A stretch of DNA of 64,000 nt from CAYSFW01 sp964620675 (GCA_964620675.1 CAZUJU010000005.1:33898-97897), one strand, 5' to 3'; shown: positions 1-9,959, counted from the first letter of the stretch. The notes: generated by a model from the sequence alone, not told the origin. Made by a program: numbers and translations.

Positions 1-580
1 GCCTGCTGCAGTAGATCGCCGAGTGATCTGTACCTCGCCAGACCGCCCGCACCGGCTTGAAGTCGAAGCAACAAGCTATTTCGTGACGCTGGCTCCGTCC
101 AGAGGTCCAGCCGTGTCCAGAGCCCGGAAATCCGCCATTTTCGGTCACCGAAAAGGCGACTCACCCCCGTCTCGACGGGTCATCTCCACAGGTCGAGTTG
201 CTAAAAAAAATAGCCAGACTGTGCGTCGGGGGAGGGTTGGGTCGTTGGTTTATGGAACGCCTGGGATAGGCCCCGTAGGCGGGACTTCAGCTCGCACGGA
301 TCTGCGCGGAGGCCTTCGGTAAGGGGCCTTCCTACCGCGGTTGGCCAGACTGGGCGCGAACGCACGCGTGCGGAAACGCAAGATCGTTCACGCATCATGG
401 TTGAGGCGGGTGAAAAATCACTGCGGATACTCATTAATGGGATGTGCTTCACGTCTTCTCGTGTAAGACTAACGTACTGTTTCAGCAGACGAACAGGTAA
501 GGTACCCATAAAGTGATGATTAGGCTCGGCAACCGCACAGGTGGATCCGGCAAAGCGCGTGTGAATCTTCCGTGTGATAA
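1..580. other. Left-edge stretch without a supported gene
   Basis: No reading frame here has a convincing start, ribosome binding site or family resemblance; frames on both strands look like chance openings. Around 270-300 the segment CGTAGGCGGGACTTCAGCTC resembles the widespread gammaproteobacterial intergenic REP-type motif (GTAGGAGCGGGCTTCAGCCCG style), but only one imperfect copy is present. An A8 run at 203-210 follows a short GC-rich stretch and could be a terminator remnant. The stretch may include the eroded end of a mobile element, but nothing decides this. Confidence 0.3.
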
Positions 581-640
581 ATGAACATGACGACATGCGC
601 AAAGGCTAGCAGCGTTGACTCGATACAACGGAGTATCCTT

Positions 641-1129
641 ATGACGACTTCGATCGCGCCTCGCGATAATACAAATACCGCTTCGCGAGCATCCTATCCT
701 GAACTTCATATATTACACGAAAAACAATTCGCATCACTAAGTGGAATAATGATAGCGCTCCCACGCGTGATCGGACATTCGGACGCATCCAGTCAACGTA
801 ACATGACCGAAGCTCAAGGGAACTACGTCGGACAGCTGGATTGCGAGATCAACAAACTCAGCGAAAGTCACTTGGTCGGCTTATACCGAGATAGTAGCGA
901 ACATCGGTCATCATTTCTCTTAGAGTACCGGTTGACCATTGAAAGTGCGCGATTCAAAGTCGAACAAAGCAAAATGCCGCTGAAGAGGCATCTCAGGCAA
1001 CTCGAAGCGATTCATGAAGATATCAACGCGCTTAAGCGCGAAATTGGAGCTCACCTCCAGTCATCCAGTTCGGGAACTGAATGGCGCCGTGGTACTCCAA
1101 CCGTTTTAGGGAAACGCTTACTTCATTAG
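641..1129 (+). CDS. Hypothetical protein with charged C-terminal helical region
   Basis: A 162-residue product of unknown function. The ATG at 641 is chosen because ACGGAG lies 8 bases upstream; an in-frame ATG at 581 has no such site. There is no signal peptide or membrane segment. The second half (roughly residues 85-145) is rich in Glu, Lys, Arg and Leu and should form helices, possibly a coiled coil. Codon use is more A/T-rich than in the rest of the window and resembles the two following genes, so the three may have arrived together. It lies 185 bases upstream of an ExeA-like ATPase on the same strand. I recognise no family. Confidence 0.5.
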   Translation: MTTSIAPRDNTNTASRASYPELHILHEKQFASLSGIMIALPRVIGHSDASSQRNMTEAQGNYVGQLDCEINKLSESHLVGLYRDSSEHRSSFLLEYRLTIESARFKVEQSKMPLKRHLRQLEAIHEDINALKREIGAHLQSSSSGTEWRRGTPTVLGKRLLH

Positions 1130-1314
1130 TCTTTCCGATCAAACCATGAGCGACGCCACAATGAGATCACAGAGAACCGATCGTGGGCTTTCGATGAGCG
1201 ATCCAAGCCGGCCATCGCGTGCAAGCCGATGCGCCCTCTCAGCGAGCCACAGCCGCAATGTTTGATACAACTTTGATTCTACACTTTCAGCGTCAACGAT
1301 AAGAAACGATCACT

Positions 1315-2193
1315 ATGTACGAGAACTTTTATAAACTGCGCGAAAAGCCGTTCACGTTACTCCCGGACCCGGCATTCCTATATTTAAGCCGTCGCCACGA
1401 CGAGGCGCTGTCCTTGCTTGAGTACGGCATGTCGAATCGCTCCGGCATCATACTGATCACCGGCGAGATTGGGTGCGGAAAGACTACCCTGGTTCGCCAC
1501 ATGCTAAAAAACCACGATCAGGACGTAATCGTGGGTACAATTAATAATACTCACAAGTCCTTCGGCGAGCTCCTGAAATGGGTTAATCTCGCGTTTGGGC
1601 TAAATCACAACGAAAACGACAAGGTTTCGTTATACAAGAATCTTATTGATTTCCTTGAAGCGTCGCATCGCGATGGAAAGCATGTAGCGCTCGTGATCGA
1701 CGAGGCGCAAAACCTCGACGAAGACGCGCTGGAAGAAGTGCGGATGCTCTCGAACATGAATGTCGATAAAAACCAGATGCTCCAACTAATTTTTGTTGGG
1801 CAACCGGAGCTTCGGGACAAACTGCTCAAGCATGAGCTACGCCAACTCACCCAACGCGTTTCGGTTGATTATTTCCTCGAACCGCTGAGCCCGAAGGAAG
1901 TTTTTGAGTATATTCGCTATCGACTTCGCAACGCGGGCGGAGATCCGGAAATATTCATGGCTGATGCCATTGCCAAAATCTACCGTTACAGCGGCGGTAT
2001 ACCACGGATAATCAACATCCTATCGGACACCGCGATGGTCTATGGTTACGCCCAAAGCGCCGAAACCATCACCGGTAAGATCGTAGAAGAAATGATTGTC
2101 GATAAAAAGCGAATCAGCATTCTTCCAATTGAGCAATTACGCAGACGAGTTGAGTTGAATATGGTAAATCAAGAGCACATCTCGCTGCGTTAG
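1315..2193 (+). CDS. ExeA/XrtA-associated type AAA ATPase
   Basis: A 292-residue P-loop ATPase of the ExeA/GspA superfamily. The N-terminal signature MYENFYKLREKPF and the PDP motif near residues 17-19 are typical of this group, including the ATPase of XrtA/PEP-CTERM exopolysaccharide loci. Walker A is GEIGCGKTT (residues 50-58) and Walker B is VALVIDEAQ (124-132). There is no membrane segment or peptidoglycan-binding domain, unlike full-length ExeA, which favours the shorter exopolysaccharide-locus subfamily. Members are thought to energise assembly or export of surface polymers at the inner membrane. No exosortase or polysaccharide export genes are visible, so the locus may be incomplete or continue to the left. 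Codon use is A/T-richer than in later genes. Confidence 0.8.
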   Translation: MYENFYKLREKPFTLLPDPAFLYLSRRHDEALSLLEYGMSNRSGIILITGEIGCGKTTLVRHMLKNHDQDVIVGTINNTHKSFGELLKWVNLAFGLNHNENDKVSLYKNLIDFLEASHRDGKHVALVIDEAQNLDEDALEEVRMLSNMNVDKNQMLQLIFVGQPELRDKLLKHELRQLTQRVSVDYFLEPLSPKEVFEYIRYRLRNAGGDPEIFMADAIAKIYRYSGGIPRIINILSDTAMVYGYAQSAETITGKIVEEMIVDKKRISILPIEQLRRRVELNMVNQEHISLR

Positions 2194-2547
2194 GTTGACG
2201 AAGATAAGTCGGTCTCGTTCGGTTTCCGCAACATTCGCGACGAGCGAGACCGGTTAGCAAGTGTGAGCTCGTGATCCCGTGCGTCAAGCACCATCGCAAC
2301 CACCTCGAGTGTAACGCCAAATCAGCCGAAAAAGCGTTGGCGATTGCCCCCCAGTATCCTTAACTTCGTTTAGTTCTCCGCTGTGCGCCGTTCGGATTAC
2401 AAGGGAACGAGAGGTGGTTCACATAATACCCCACCGCATTCATATAAGCTCAAAGCAAGAGTCCCATAAACTGCGACGCGATTCGGAGATCCGCGTAAAA
2501 CAACTGAACAAGGATCAAGCTAAAAGGCGCTTACCGCAATAGGTGAG
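2194..2547. other. Intergenic stretch without a gene
   Basis: No supported gene in about 350 bases between the ATPase and the next membrane protein. Composition is closer to 50% GC than elsewhere. The 3' end carries AGGTGAGG at 2541-2548, the likely ribosome binding site of the following gene. I see no tRNA or strong terminator hairpin. Confidence 0.5.
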
Positions 2548-2553
2548 GTGTAC

Positions 2554-3330
2554 GTGAACAGGCCTGGTATCAACCGAAATAGATCTGGAAGACGGCCTAT
2601 TTTTCTTTCGCTCATCGCCATCATGACGGCGTTGGTGATCTCGCTATTAACCGGCGGCGTTTACGCATTCAGCATTGATCATCCTGCAACGATGCCCACA
2701 GCCGGAACTGCTCAGCGTCAGGCTGCCGAATCCCTTGCGCACCCGATGGCAGGGCTTGATGAGGCGCTGGCGTTCCGGGATCTTTACCTCGCAGGCCCAA
2801 GCGCCGAGAGCGTACTACCCGCTATTCAAGCAACGCCAGATTGGACCCTGGGGTTCCTGACCCAGGAAGGTCGAGCACACAATCTTGATCAATCGTTGGT
2901 TACGCTCGTTGTCGCCCCTTCTGGAATTATTTCGCTCCGCTATAGCGATGCTAGCTGGAATGTGCGAATGACATCGTCGCAAGTTACACAAATTCCGCAT
3001 CAGGTATCCGGCGAGACGATCAAACCAGCTGTCTTTATCTGGTTGATGGCGGCCGGGGTGGTTGCGTCAATCGGCTTGAGCCAATTTACAAGGCGGAACA
3101 CAGATCTCGAAGCGTACGCTTCCTCCATCATTGACTCGCAAGCGGATGAAACACCGCAGGTAACCCAGGTAGTCATTAGTTCCCTACCTATCAATGACGA
3201 TACGCAGCCCGTGGCAGTATGCGTACGGCTGCCCTCCGGTAGAGTCGCCGAAATTCCTTCCAGGTCTGTCGCACGTTTCCCGCGGTTCAAACACGCCAGC
3301 TTAGATCCGGCGCTGCCTCGCTCCGCGTAG
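2554..3330 (+). CDS. Hypothetical bitopic or two-span membrane protein
   Basis: About 258 residues, unknown family. The GTG at 2554 is preferred over the GTG at 2548 because AGGTGAGG (2541-2548) is then correctly spaced. An N-terminal hydrophobic segment (about residues 17-38) follows an Arg-rich cytoplasmic tail, and a second hydrophobic stretch lies near residues 150-168, so the central 110 residues should be periplasmic and the C-terminal tail cytoplasmic. The arrangement, next to an ExeA-like ATPase, loosely recalls ExeB/GspB-type partners, but I see no GspB sequence motif. This pairing is inference from position only. Codon use matches the A/T-richer upstream genes. Confidence 0.55.
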   Translation: MNRPGINRNRSGRRPIFLSLIAIMTALVISLLTGGVYAFSIDHPATMPTAGTAQRQAAESLAHPMAGLDEALAFRDLYLAGPSAESVLPAIQATPDWTLGFLTQEGRAHNLDQSLVTLVVAPSGIISLRYSDASWNVRMTSSQVTQIPHQVSGETIKPAVFIWLMAAGVVASIGLSQFTRRNTDLEAYASSIIDSQADETPQVTQVVISSLPINDDTQPVAVCVRLPSGRVAEIPSRSVARFPRFKHASLDPALPRSA

Positions 3331-4134
3331 TGGTCGACGCGATTTGTTCTGAAACGCATGCTTTTCGCGGGCAACCGATGCCATAGTATGACCCGCCAGC
3401 TACGTCGATTTGAAGGGCTTTGCGCTTTCAGAATAATGGGGCTATATGAAGTTTCCCCGCTCTACCTTTAACTTCGGAATGCTGGTGTATACACCCGATA
3501 TAACGCACGCCGCTCCAGTTGAGCGAACCAGCCTTCCACCTCGAGAACCCCAACCTCTCCCGGCGGCGCCGCGCACCGCACCGCGGGCGAAGTCCCACCG
3601 CCACCGGCAACGAGCTTGTTCATCTCGCCCTGCATCGCCTCGTTGTACTCGCGCAAGGTGACAATCACCGCCCGCGCCTCGGCATCGAACGTCTGCCCCT
3701 CTGTCAGCACAGATGCCCGGTGACCTAAGTTGAGTCGCTTAACCCTTGAGGGGCCATGTATTCGCCCGCGCGCCGCCCACCCAGCACCGGGAGCAGCCGG
3801 TCGAGCCAATCCGCTATCCACTAGGCCGCATCGAAGTCGCTTGGGTCGCCCGGCTCAGTTGAATGGGATTTGCGGCCCCTTCAGGGCGACCCCACAGCTT
3901 AAATAATACGGCGCTTGCTCTGTCCTGGCTCAATTTCCACCCAGGACGAAAGCCGGCTGTTTCAGCGCCTCGCGGCTTTCGCTTTCCAACGCATCGACGC
4001 GAACGCTGAGAATTTGCGCGATCGCATTTTCATCGTGGCGAAGCAGGTGTAGCGTTTCTCCGAGAGCGCCGATTTGCGCTCGTCGCGGATCGGCAAAGGC
4101 AATTGAGCGTTCCCAAACAGGGAGGGAGGCTGAG
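3331..4134. other. Gene-poor stretch with possible gene fragments
   Basis: About 800 bases with no intact gene. On the minus strand, 3600-3730 reads as TEGQTFDAEARAVIVTLREY and continues in an acceptable-looking peptide, possibly the end of a lost gene. On the plus strand, 3935-4052 reads TQDESRLFQRLAAFAFQRI then DANAENLRDRIFIVAKQV and a stop, again without a convincing start. Both look like real but truncated C-termini of unknown proteins. Together with the broken cytochrome and RHS fragment downstream this points to a decaying region. GGGAGG just before 4135 is the ribosome binding site of the cytochrome. Confidence 0.35.
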
Positions 4135-5994
4135 ATGCGATACATGACCCGCGTATTTTACTCAATTTTCGCGCTGTTGTGGGTCACTGGATGCGGTGAC
4201 GGGGGCGCCCCCGTGAACGGCGGAAGCGCCAGTGCGGTGGGTGGCGATGCGAGTACTCCGCCGGCCGAAGCCACGCTGCCCAGTGTCACACCGCTCGTCG
4301 ATTTAACTGCGTTTAATCACGATTGGGGCTCCGTTGGGGTGTTCACGGCGGCGACGCAATGCGCGCAATGCCACTAGGCGCGCCCCGGCGAGGCGGCACT
4401 GCGCCTGCCGTCCGGAGCGGTCGATGGCGAGGATATCAGTCCGTTCACCGAGTGGCGCCACGGGATGATGGCGCACAGTTTCAATGATCCTTACTTTCAG
4501 GCCGTACTCGAAACCGAGTCGATGGATGAGTTTCCAACCCTGGCAGGCCTGATCGAAGACCGCTGTTTGACCTGCCACGCACCGATGGGCCGAGAGAACG
4601 CGTTCAAGTCTAATACCAGGCTGGATGGCGATGGTTTTTATCGCCATGCGCAGGCGCTGCTCGATCCATCAGGGCGCGAAGGGGTCAGTTGCACCTTGTG
4701 TCACCAGATCGCGGCAACCGAGTTGAATCCTCAAGGCAACGCCGTGGTTGGCGAACAATCGTTCAGCGGGCAGTATAAAATTGGCGCTGCGCGCTTGGTC
4801 TACGGCCCCTATGACGGCGTCAATCAGCGTCCGATGCAGGCCCAGGTCAATAACACGCCGCGTTATGGACATCAGGTGACGGTATCCAGTCACTGCGCGA
4901 GTTGTCACACCGTGCACACCCCAGTCATGGATGTGAACACCGGCGGGCCTGTGCTGCCGCCGCGGGAATTCCTGGAGCAGGCACCCTACCAGGAATGGGA
5001 AAACAGCGTGTACGGTCGCGGCACGGACAACGCTCAACCGCAATCCTGCCAGAACTGTCACATGCCAACGCCGGAAAACTACGCCACGGCGATCGTCGCG
5101 CGGCCGCCCGACCAGGTTGAACGCACGCCATTCTTCAGACATCGCTTTATCGGCGGGAATACCTACGCGCTGGAGTTGCTTGAGCACTACCGGGGCGTGC
5201 TGGGGATTCAAGCCAGTTCCTCGGCGGCGGGTTTCGCGGCCAAGGGTGCGGCGACCCGCGCGTTCCTGCGCGATGAGGCGGCGGCGCTCACGTTGCCGCA
5301 CATCGCGGTGGTCGCCAGCGAGCTCGAAATCGATGTCGAGATCTTGAATCGTACCGGGCATAAGTTACCGAGTGCCTACCCCAGTCGACGCGTTTGGCTC
5401 CACCTCAGGGCGAGCGACGGCGACGGGCGCATTATTTTCGAATCCGGCGCGCCGAACGCGCGGGGCGAACTCTCGATCGATTCAGCGGCAACCCGACTCC
5501 AATGCTTCGCCAAGATCAAACCGACGGGTTTCGATCATCGTATGTGCTTTGAACCACACCGCGACTGGATCACCGATCCCGCTCAGGTGGCCGTTTATGA
5601 AGCGGTGCTGGGCGATACCAACGGAACGATCACCCACACGCTGCTGTATGCCGATCGCTATTTGAAGGACAACCGGATTCCGCCACGCGGTTTCCACGCC
5701 GCCAACGCGATCGCGGGGACCGAAATCGTGCTTGGTGAGGTCACCGATGCCGATTTCAATGCCGAGGACGCGCAGGGTGGCAGCGGATCTGATCGCGTGC
5801 ATTATCGAATTCCGCTCGGCGCTGCCCGCGGGCCATTCCAGGTCACGGTACGCTTGTTGTACCAAAGCGTTCGGCCCAGCTTCATCGCCGCGCTGCACGG
5901 CAAGGGCGAGCGGGTCACTCGGTTTCGCGCAATGGCAGCACAACGGCCGCCCTTGGTCGAAGAACTTGCGACGGTCACGCGCACCTTGAATTGA
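4135..5994 (+). pseudogene. Secreted multiheme cytochrome c interrupted by an in-frame amber codon
   Basis: One reading frame runs from ATG 4135 (good GGGAGG site upstream) to TGA 5994, broken only by TAG at 4375-4377. Before the stop are a lipoprotein signal peptide (lipobox VTGC, Cys near residue 20) and the first heme motif CAQCH (4360-4374), which is immediately followed by the TAG. After it come CLTCH (4564), CTLCH (4690), CASCH (4894) and CQNCH (5047), then a roughly 300-residue C-terminal part without further motifs. Intact, it would be a 618-residue five-heme lipoprotein for extracytoplasmic electron transfer. Restart at ATG 4465 would give a protein without an export signal, which could not be matured as a cytochrome. 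A CAG or AAG to TAG change, a sequencing error, or readthrough could each explain this; decay is simplest. Confidence 0.75.
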
Positions 5995-6179
5995 ATGCAA
6001 GGATCCGGCGGGCGCGGATTCGTTTCGCCCGCCGGGCACTGACGCGTGGAATCGCGCGTGCGAGAATCGCAATTGGCGCCGCGCAGTCAAACCCACTGTG
6101 TCACGCCAGATTCGTACTGAGCCGTTTCTGACCGTGGGCGCCTTCTATCGGGCGCGCCTTTTATGTCAGTCAGGCCCGC

Positions 6180-6574
6180 GTTATTCGTCACCTCCAAGAA
6201 ATACCCCTCCGGGATCACCGTCGCCTACGCCCGCGATACCGCCGGTCACAGGTCACCGGCGTCACAGCATCCAGGACGGCAGCGTGCCCGATCGCGCCTG
6301 CGCCTACGACGGCGCCGATAACATCGCCTCCCTCACCAACGGCTCCGAGGCCCCCGTCTCCGGAACGCCGGTCGCCTTCAACCTGCGCTTCGCCGGACAA
6401 TATTTTGACGCCGAGACCGGCTTGCACGACAACGGGCATCGCTACTACGATCCCAGATCCGGCCGCGACCTCCAGAGCGACCCGATCGGGCTCGCCGGTG
6501 GTTGGAATACCTATGCGTATGCGTTGAGTAATCCGATGCGGTACACGGACTTCAGTGGGCTCGCGCCTCGGTGA
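6180..6574 (+). pseudogene. RHS-repeat core fragment
   Basis: The 3' part reads LRFAGQYFDAETGLHDNGH, then RYYDPRSGRDLQSDPIGL and a GGWNTYAYALSNP segment, which is the RHS-repeat-associated core that precedes the variable toxic tip in Rhs/YD-repeat proteins. Just upstream, KKYPSGITVAYARDTAG (from 6196) is a YD-type repeat in a different frame, so at least one frameshift separates the pieces. The frame stops 9 codons after the core at TGA 6572-6574, so there is no toxin domain. There is no signal for the thousand-residue body of an Rhs protein. This is a relic, perhaps a displaced orphan tip; no immunity gene is recognisable next to it. Confidence 0.8.
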
Positions 6575-7211
6575 CGATCGTCTATGTGCTCGCCCTATTC
6601 TTCGTAAATGCAACTAAATGGGCCAGACCCCCACGCACCGTGCAATCGCCAAACGCCGAGAGATGCACCATTTTCGGCGTGACCCGGCAAAACCGGCGCA
6701 GCCGCGGCGCCTGCTTACGGTGGTGTTTCGTGCGACTCATGTGACTACCCGCAATCCGGCCGCTCGATTCGAGGCATGAGAGCGCCGCCGCGTAGCGCCG
6801 CGCATGCCTTGAGCGAAGAAATACGCATGGAGGACCGTCCGGGCCCTGGGTGCGCGTGAGGTCGAAGTTATGCAGTTCAGGCGCGACGGCTCAAGGTGCC
6901 AGCAGTTACCCGCAGCGACAACCAGTGGCCGTGTTTTGCATTGGTTAAGTCGAGGTCTCGTTCTCCCAACCGGCGCCCGAGCTTGCCCCGTGAGCGGAGC
7001 ATATTCCAATGGCGTTGTGGCTGGCGCAATGCCAATGACCCTAGGGATTCTTCATTGGCGTTGCAAGACGCGATGCGTGTCTCTGAATTCGCGTAGGCGG
7101 TCGTCCGCGGTTAACCCACCTGCCCGGCTTGACAACGCAGTGTGACTTGCAGGTTCCGTTGCGCATGATTTATGGTGCACCGCGACATGGCTTCAGAGTC
7201 GAGAATGGCGA
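6575..7211. other. Intergenic stretch without a supported gene
   Basis: About 640 bases. Openings on both strands are short and have no family resemblance or ribosome binding site. Nothing decisive was seen: no tRNA and no convincing inverted repeats. It probably contains more remnants of the lost RHS locus plus the promoter region of the patatin gene. Confidence 0.4.
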
Positions 7212-8273
7212 ATGAGCAAAATTATCAAGACTGTTGAGCTGGCCTTACAGGGCGGTGGCGCGCACGGCGCGCTGACCTGGGGTGTGATCGACCGGCTGCT
7301 CGAGGAGCCGGACTTGCAGATCGAAGGCGTCAGCGGTACCAGCGCGGGTGCCATGAATGCGGTGGTGATGGCCGATGGACTCGAAGCCGGTGGCCCCGAA
7401 GCCGCGCGCGAACATCTTGCACGGTTCTGGGAGGCGGTCAGCCTGGCCGCCACCACCAGCCCAATCCAGCGCGATCTGTGGTCTCGTATCAGCGGTGACT
7501 GGAGCCTGGATAACTCTCCGAGCTATCTGTTTTTTGATCACCTGTCGCGGGTTTTCTCGCCTTACGAGCTTAATCCGTTCAACCTCAACCCGTTGCGCGA
7601 TCTGGTCAAGGTCAACGTCGATTTCGAGCGGGTGCGCCGCTGCTCCGCGCTCAAGGTTTTCGTTACCGCCACCAACGTGCGCACCGGGCGGCCAAAGATC
7701 TTTCGCTGCCCCGAGCTGAGTGTCGATGCGGTAATGGCGTCGGCGGCATTGCCGTTCATGTTTCAGGCGGTGGAAATCGACGGCGAAGCCTACTGGGACG
7801 GCGGTTACATGGGTAACCCGGCGCTCTTTCCGCTGGTTGACGAGTGTGACGCGCGCGACCTGGTGCTGGTGCAGATCAATCCCTTCTACCGGCCGGAGCT
7901 GCCGCGCACCGCGCGCGAGATCATCAACCGCATGAACGAAATCACCTTCAACGCGAGCCTGGTCAAGGAGCTGCGGGCAATCATGCTGCTCAAGCAGTTG
8001 ATCGAGGCCGAAGGACTGGAGCAGGAGCGCTACCGCGACATGCGTCTGCACCGCATCCACGCCGACGAGGATTTGCTCGAGTTACAGGCATCCAGCAAGT
8101 TCAACGCCGAGTGGCCGTATCTATGTCACTTGCGTGATCTTGGTCGAGCGCGGGCCTCGCGCTGGCTGGAAACGCACTGGAATGATCTTGGCGAGCGCTC
8201 CAGCGTCAGCTTCGACTGGTTGCTAGACGACAGCGTCAAACCCGCGGGCGCGCTCGGAGAAAAGCAATCATGA
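7212..8273 (+). CDS. Patatin-like phospholipase
   Basis: A 353-residue patatin-family lipid acyl hydrolase. Visible signatures are the oxyanion-hole loop QGGGAHGALTWG (residues 13-24), the nucleophile elbow GTSAG (42-46, catalytic Ser44) and DGG (196-198, catalytic Asp196), i.e. a complete Ser-Asp dyad. There is no signal peptide, so it should be cytoplasmic or peripheral. The stop overlaps the start of a GntP-family permease by 4 bases (ATGA), indicating translational coupling. This patatin-permease pairing is common in proteobacteria that store polyhydroxyalkanoate, so lipid or storage-granule turnover linked to organic acid transport is a reasonable inference, but the substrate is not shown by sequence. 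Confidence 0.9.
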   Translation: MSKIIKTVELALQGGGAHGALTWGVIDRLLEEPDLQIEGVSGTSAGAMNAVVMADGLEAGGPEAAREHLARFWEAVSLAATTSPIQRDLWSRISGDWSLDNSPSYLFFDHLSRVFSPYELNPFNLNPLRDLVKVNVDFERVRRCSALKVFVTATNVRTGRPKIFRCPELSVDAVMASAALPFMFQAVEIDGEAYWDGGYMGNPALFPLVDECDARDLVLVQINPFYRPELPRTAREIINRMNEITFNASLVKELRAIMLLKQLIEAEGLEQERYRDMRLHRIHADEDLLELQASSKFNAEWPYLCHLRDLGRARASRWLETHWNDLGERSSVSFDWLLDDSVKPAGALGEKQS

Positions 8274-9721
8274 TTGGCATGCTCGGTGTTCTGCTTGCAC
8301 TCGGCCTGCTGATCTATCTGGCCTATCGGGGCGTCAGCGTGCTTCTGCTCGGCCCGGCGATGGCGCTCATCGCCGGGCTGTTCGCCGCCGGCACGCCTTT
8401 GCTGGCGACCTACACCCAAATCTTCATGAGCTCAGCCGGCGGCTTCATCGTGCAGTTCTTCCCGCTGTTTCTGCTCGGGGCGGTTTTCGGCAAGTTGATG
8501 GACGACAGCGGTGCGGCAGAGTCCATCGCTCAAGGGATCGTTGCCAAGCTCGGGCAGGCACGAGCGATTCTGGCAGTCGTGCTCGCGTGCGCGGTGCTGA
8601 CCTACGGCGGCGTGTCGCTGTTCGTCGTCGCCTTCGCGGTCTATCCGATCGCGGCCGCGTTGTTTCGTCAGGCGGACATTCCGAAGCGCTTGATTCCGGC
8701 GACCATCGCGCTGGGCGCCTTCACCTTCACAATGACCGCCTTGCCGGGTACTCCGGCGATCCAGAACGCCATCCCGATGCCGTACTTCAGCACTACGCCG
8801 TTTGCCGCACCGATGCTCGGCGTCATCTCGGCGCTGGTGATGTTCGGACTCGGCCAGTGGTGGTTGTCGCGCCAAGCCGCCCGGGCAAGGATGGCTGGCG
8901 AGGGCTATGGTAGGCATGAAGACGCCCAACCCGCCTTCGACAGGACACAGCGCGAACGCTCATCCGGAGAAGGTTTCGATGTTTTGATGGTGTCGCCAGA
9001 GGCGCCGCCGCGCGCCTTGCCTTCGTTCGCGGTGGCGATTTCACCGGTGGTGCTGGTGATCGTGCTCAACTACGTGTTCAGCGCAATCGTCATTCCAGCG
9101 ATGGACACCGCTTATCTCGCGGAGGCCCGCTATGGCGCGACGAACGTCGATTCGGTGCGTGGCGTCTGGGCGATCATCTGCTCGCTGACCATCGCTTGCG
9201 TATGGCTGCTGGCAATGACCTGGCGCCGCCTGGCCGCGCCGACGCGTTCGCTGGACGATGGTGCCAATGCCTCGGTACTACCGATCTTTAACACCGCAAG
9301 CTTGGTCGGCTTCGGCGCGGTGATCGCGGCACTGCCGGCCTTCGAGCTGATAAAGACCTTGGTCGAATCCATCGGCAGCGGCAATCCGCTGGTATCACTG
9401 GCGTTATCGGTGAATGTGCTGGCCGGGATCACCGGCTCGGCATCGGGCGGCATGAGCATCGCGCTACAGACGCTGGGGGCGGAATACCTCGCCATGGCCG
9501 AGACGGCGGGCATTGCACCCGAGTTGATGCATCGCGTGACCACAGTGGCCACCGGCGGTCTCGACAGCTTGCCGCACAACGGTGCGGTGGTGACCTTGCT
9601 CGCGATCTGCGGGCTCACTCACCGTGAGGCCTACAAAGACATATTCATGGTCGCGGTGCTGTTCCCGATCATCGCCTTAGTCGTCCTTGTGCTGCTGGGG
9701 AGTGCTTTTGGGGCGTTTTAG
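8270..9721 (+). CDS. GntP-family organic acid permease
   Basis: A 483-residue polytopic inner-membrane protein with about 12-14 hydrophobic segments. The sequence around ALPGTPAIQNAIPMPYF and the C-terminal SASGGMSIALQTLG match the GntP/gluconate-type permease superfamily, which moves gluconate, 3-hydroxybutyrate or related acids with protons. The hydrophilic loop around residues 205-245 is the only long cytoplasmic stretch. It is translationally coupled to the upstream patatin gene (4-base overlap). The pairing suggests hydroxybutyrate or another short hydroxy acid as substrate (inference). It ends in TAG; no terminator hairpin with a T-tract is visible in the 238 bases before the convergent antiporter operon. 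Confidence 0.85.
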   Translation: MIGMLGVLLALGLLIYLAYRGVSVLLLGPAMALIAGLFAAGTPLLATYTQIFMSSAGGFIVQFFPLFLLGAVFGKLMDDSGAAESIAQGIVAKLGQARAILAVVLACAVLTYGGVSLFVVAFAVYPIAAALFRQADIPKRLIPATIALGAFTFTMTALPGTPAIQNAIPMPYFSTTPFAAPMLGVISALVMFGLGQWWLSRQAARARMAGEGYGRHEDAQPAFDRTQRERSSGEGFDVLMVSPEAPPRALPSFAVAISPVVLVIVLNYVFSAIVIPAMDTAYLAEARYGATNVDSVRGVWAIICSLTIACVWLLAMTWRRLAAPTRSLDDGANASVLPIFNTASLVGFGAVIAALPAFELIKTLVESIGSGNPLVSLALSVNVLAGITGSASGGMSIALQTLGAEYLAMAETAGIAPELMHRVTTVATGGLDSLPHNGAVVTLLAICGLTHREAYKDIFMVAVLFPIIALVVLVLLGSAFGAF

Positions 9722-9959
9722 CGGATCGATATGCCGAGGTTCATTTTCCAGCGGCCCGCCGTGGCACAGCCGACCTGAACGCAGCTGAGTCGCCGCCCCT
9801 TCGCCAATCCGAGCACAGGTAAGGTGTGTTTGAGGCCCGTTCAGCAAGATAGCGCCCGACACCGGGACCGGGAGCTGTTACACCGTAGCGGCCCGCAACC
9901 GGGCACGGCCACCGCCAGCTATTCACCTGGTTCATATCGCGCTATCAGGCCCGCCCCGA

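Noticed and set aside
201..602. Minus-strand open frame at the left edge
   Set aside because: No family, no ribosome binding site, unlikely Cys/Arg/Pro-rich composition; treated as chance.
4375..4377. Genome-wide recoding of TAG as a sense codon
   Set aside because: TAG is the natural stop of many genes here (2193, 3330, 9721, 23684, 29504, 41819, thrS, pheS, folK, LysR), so general recoding is not tenable.
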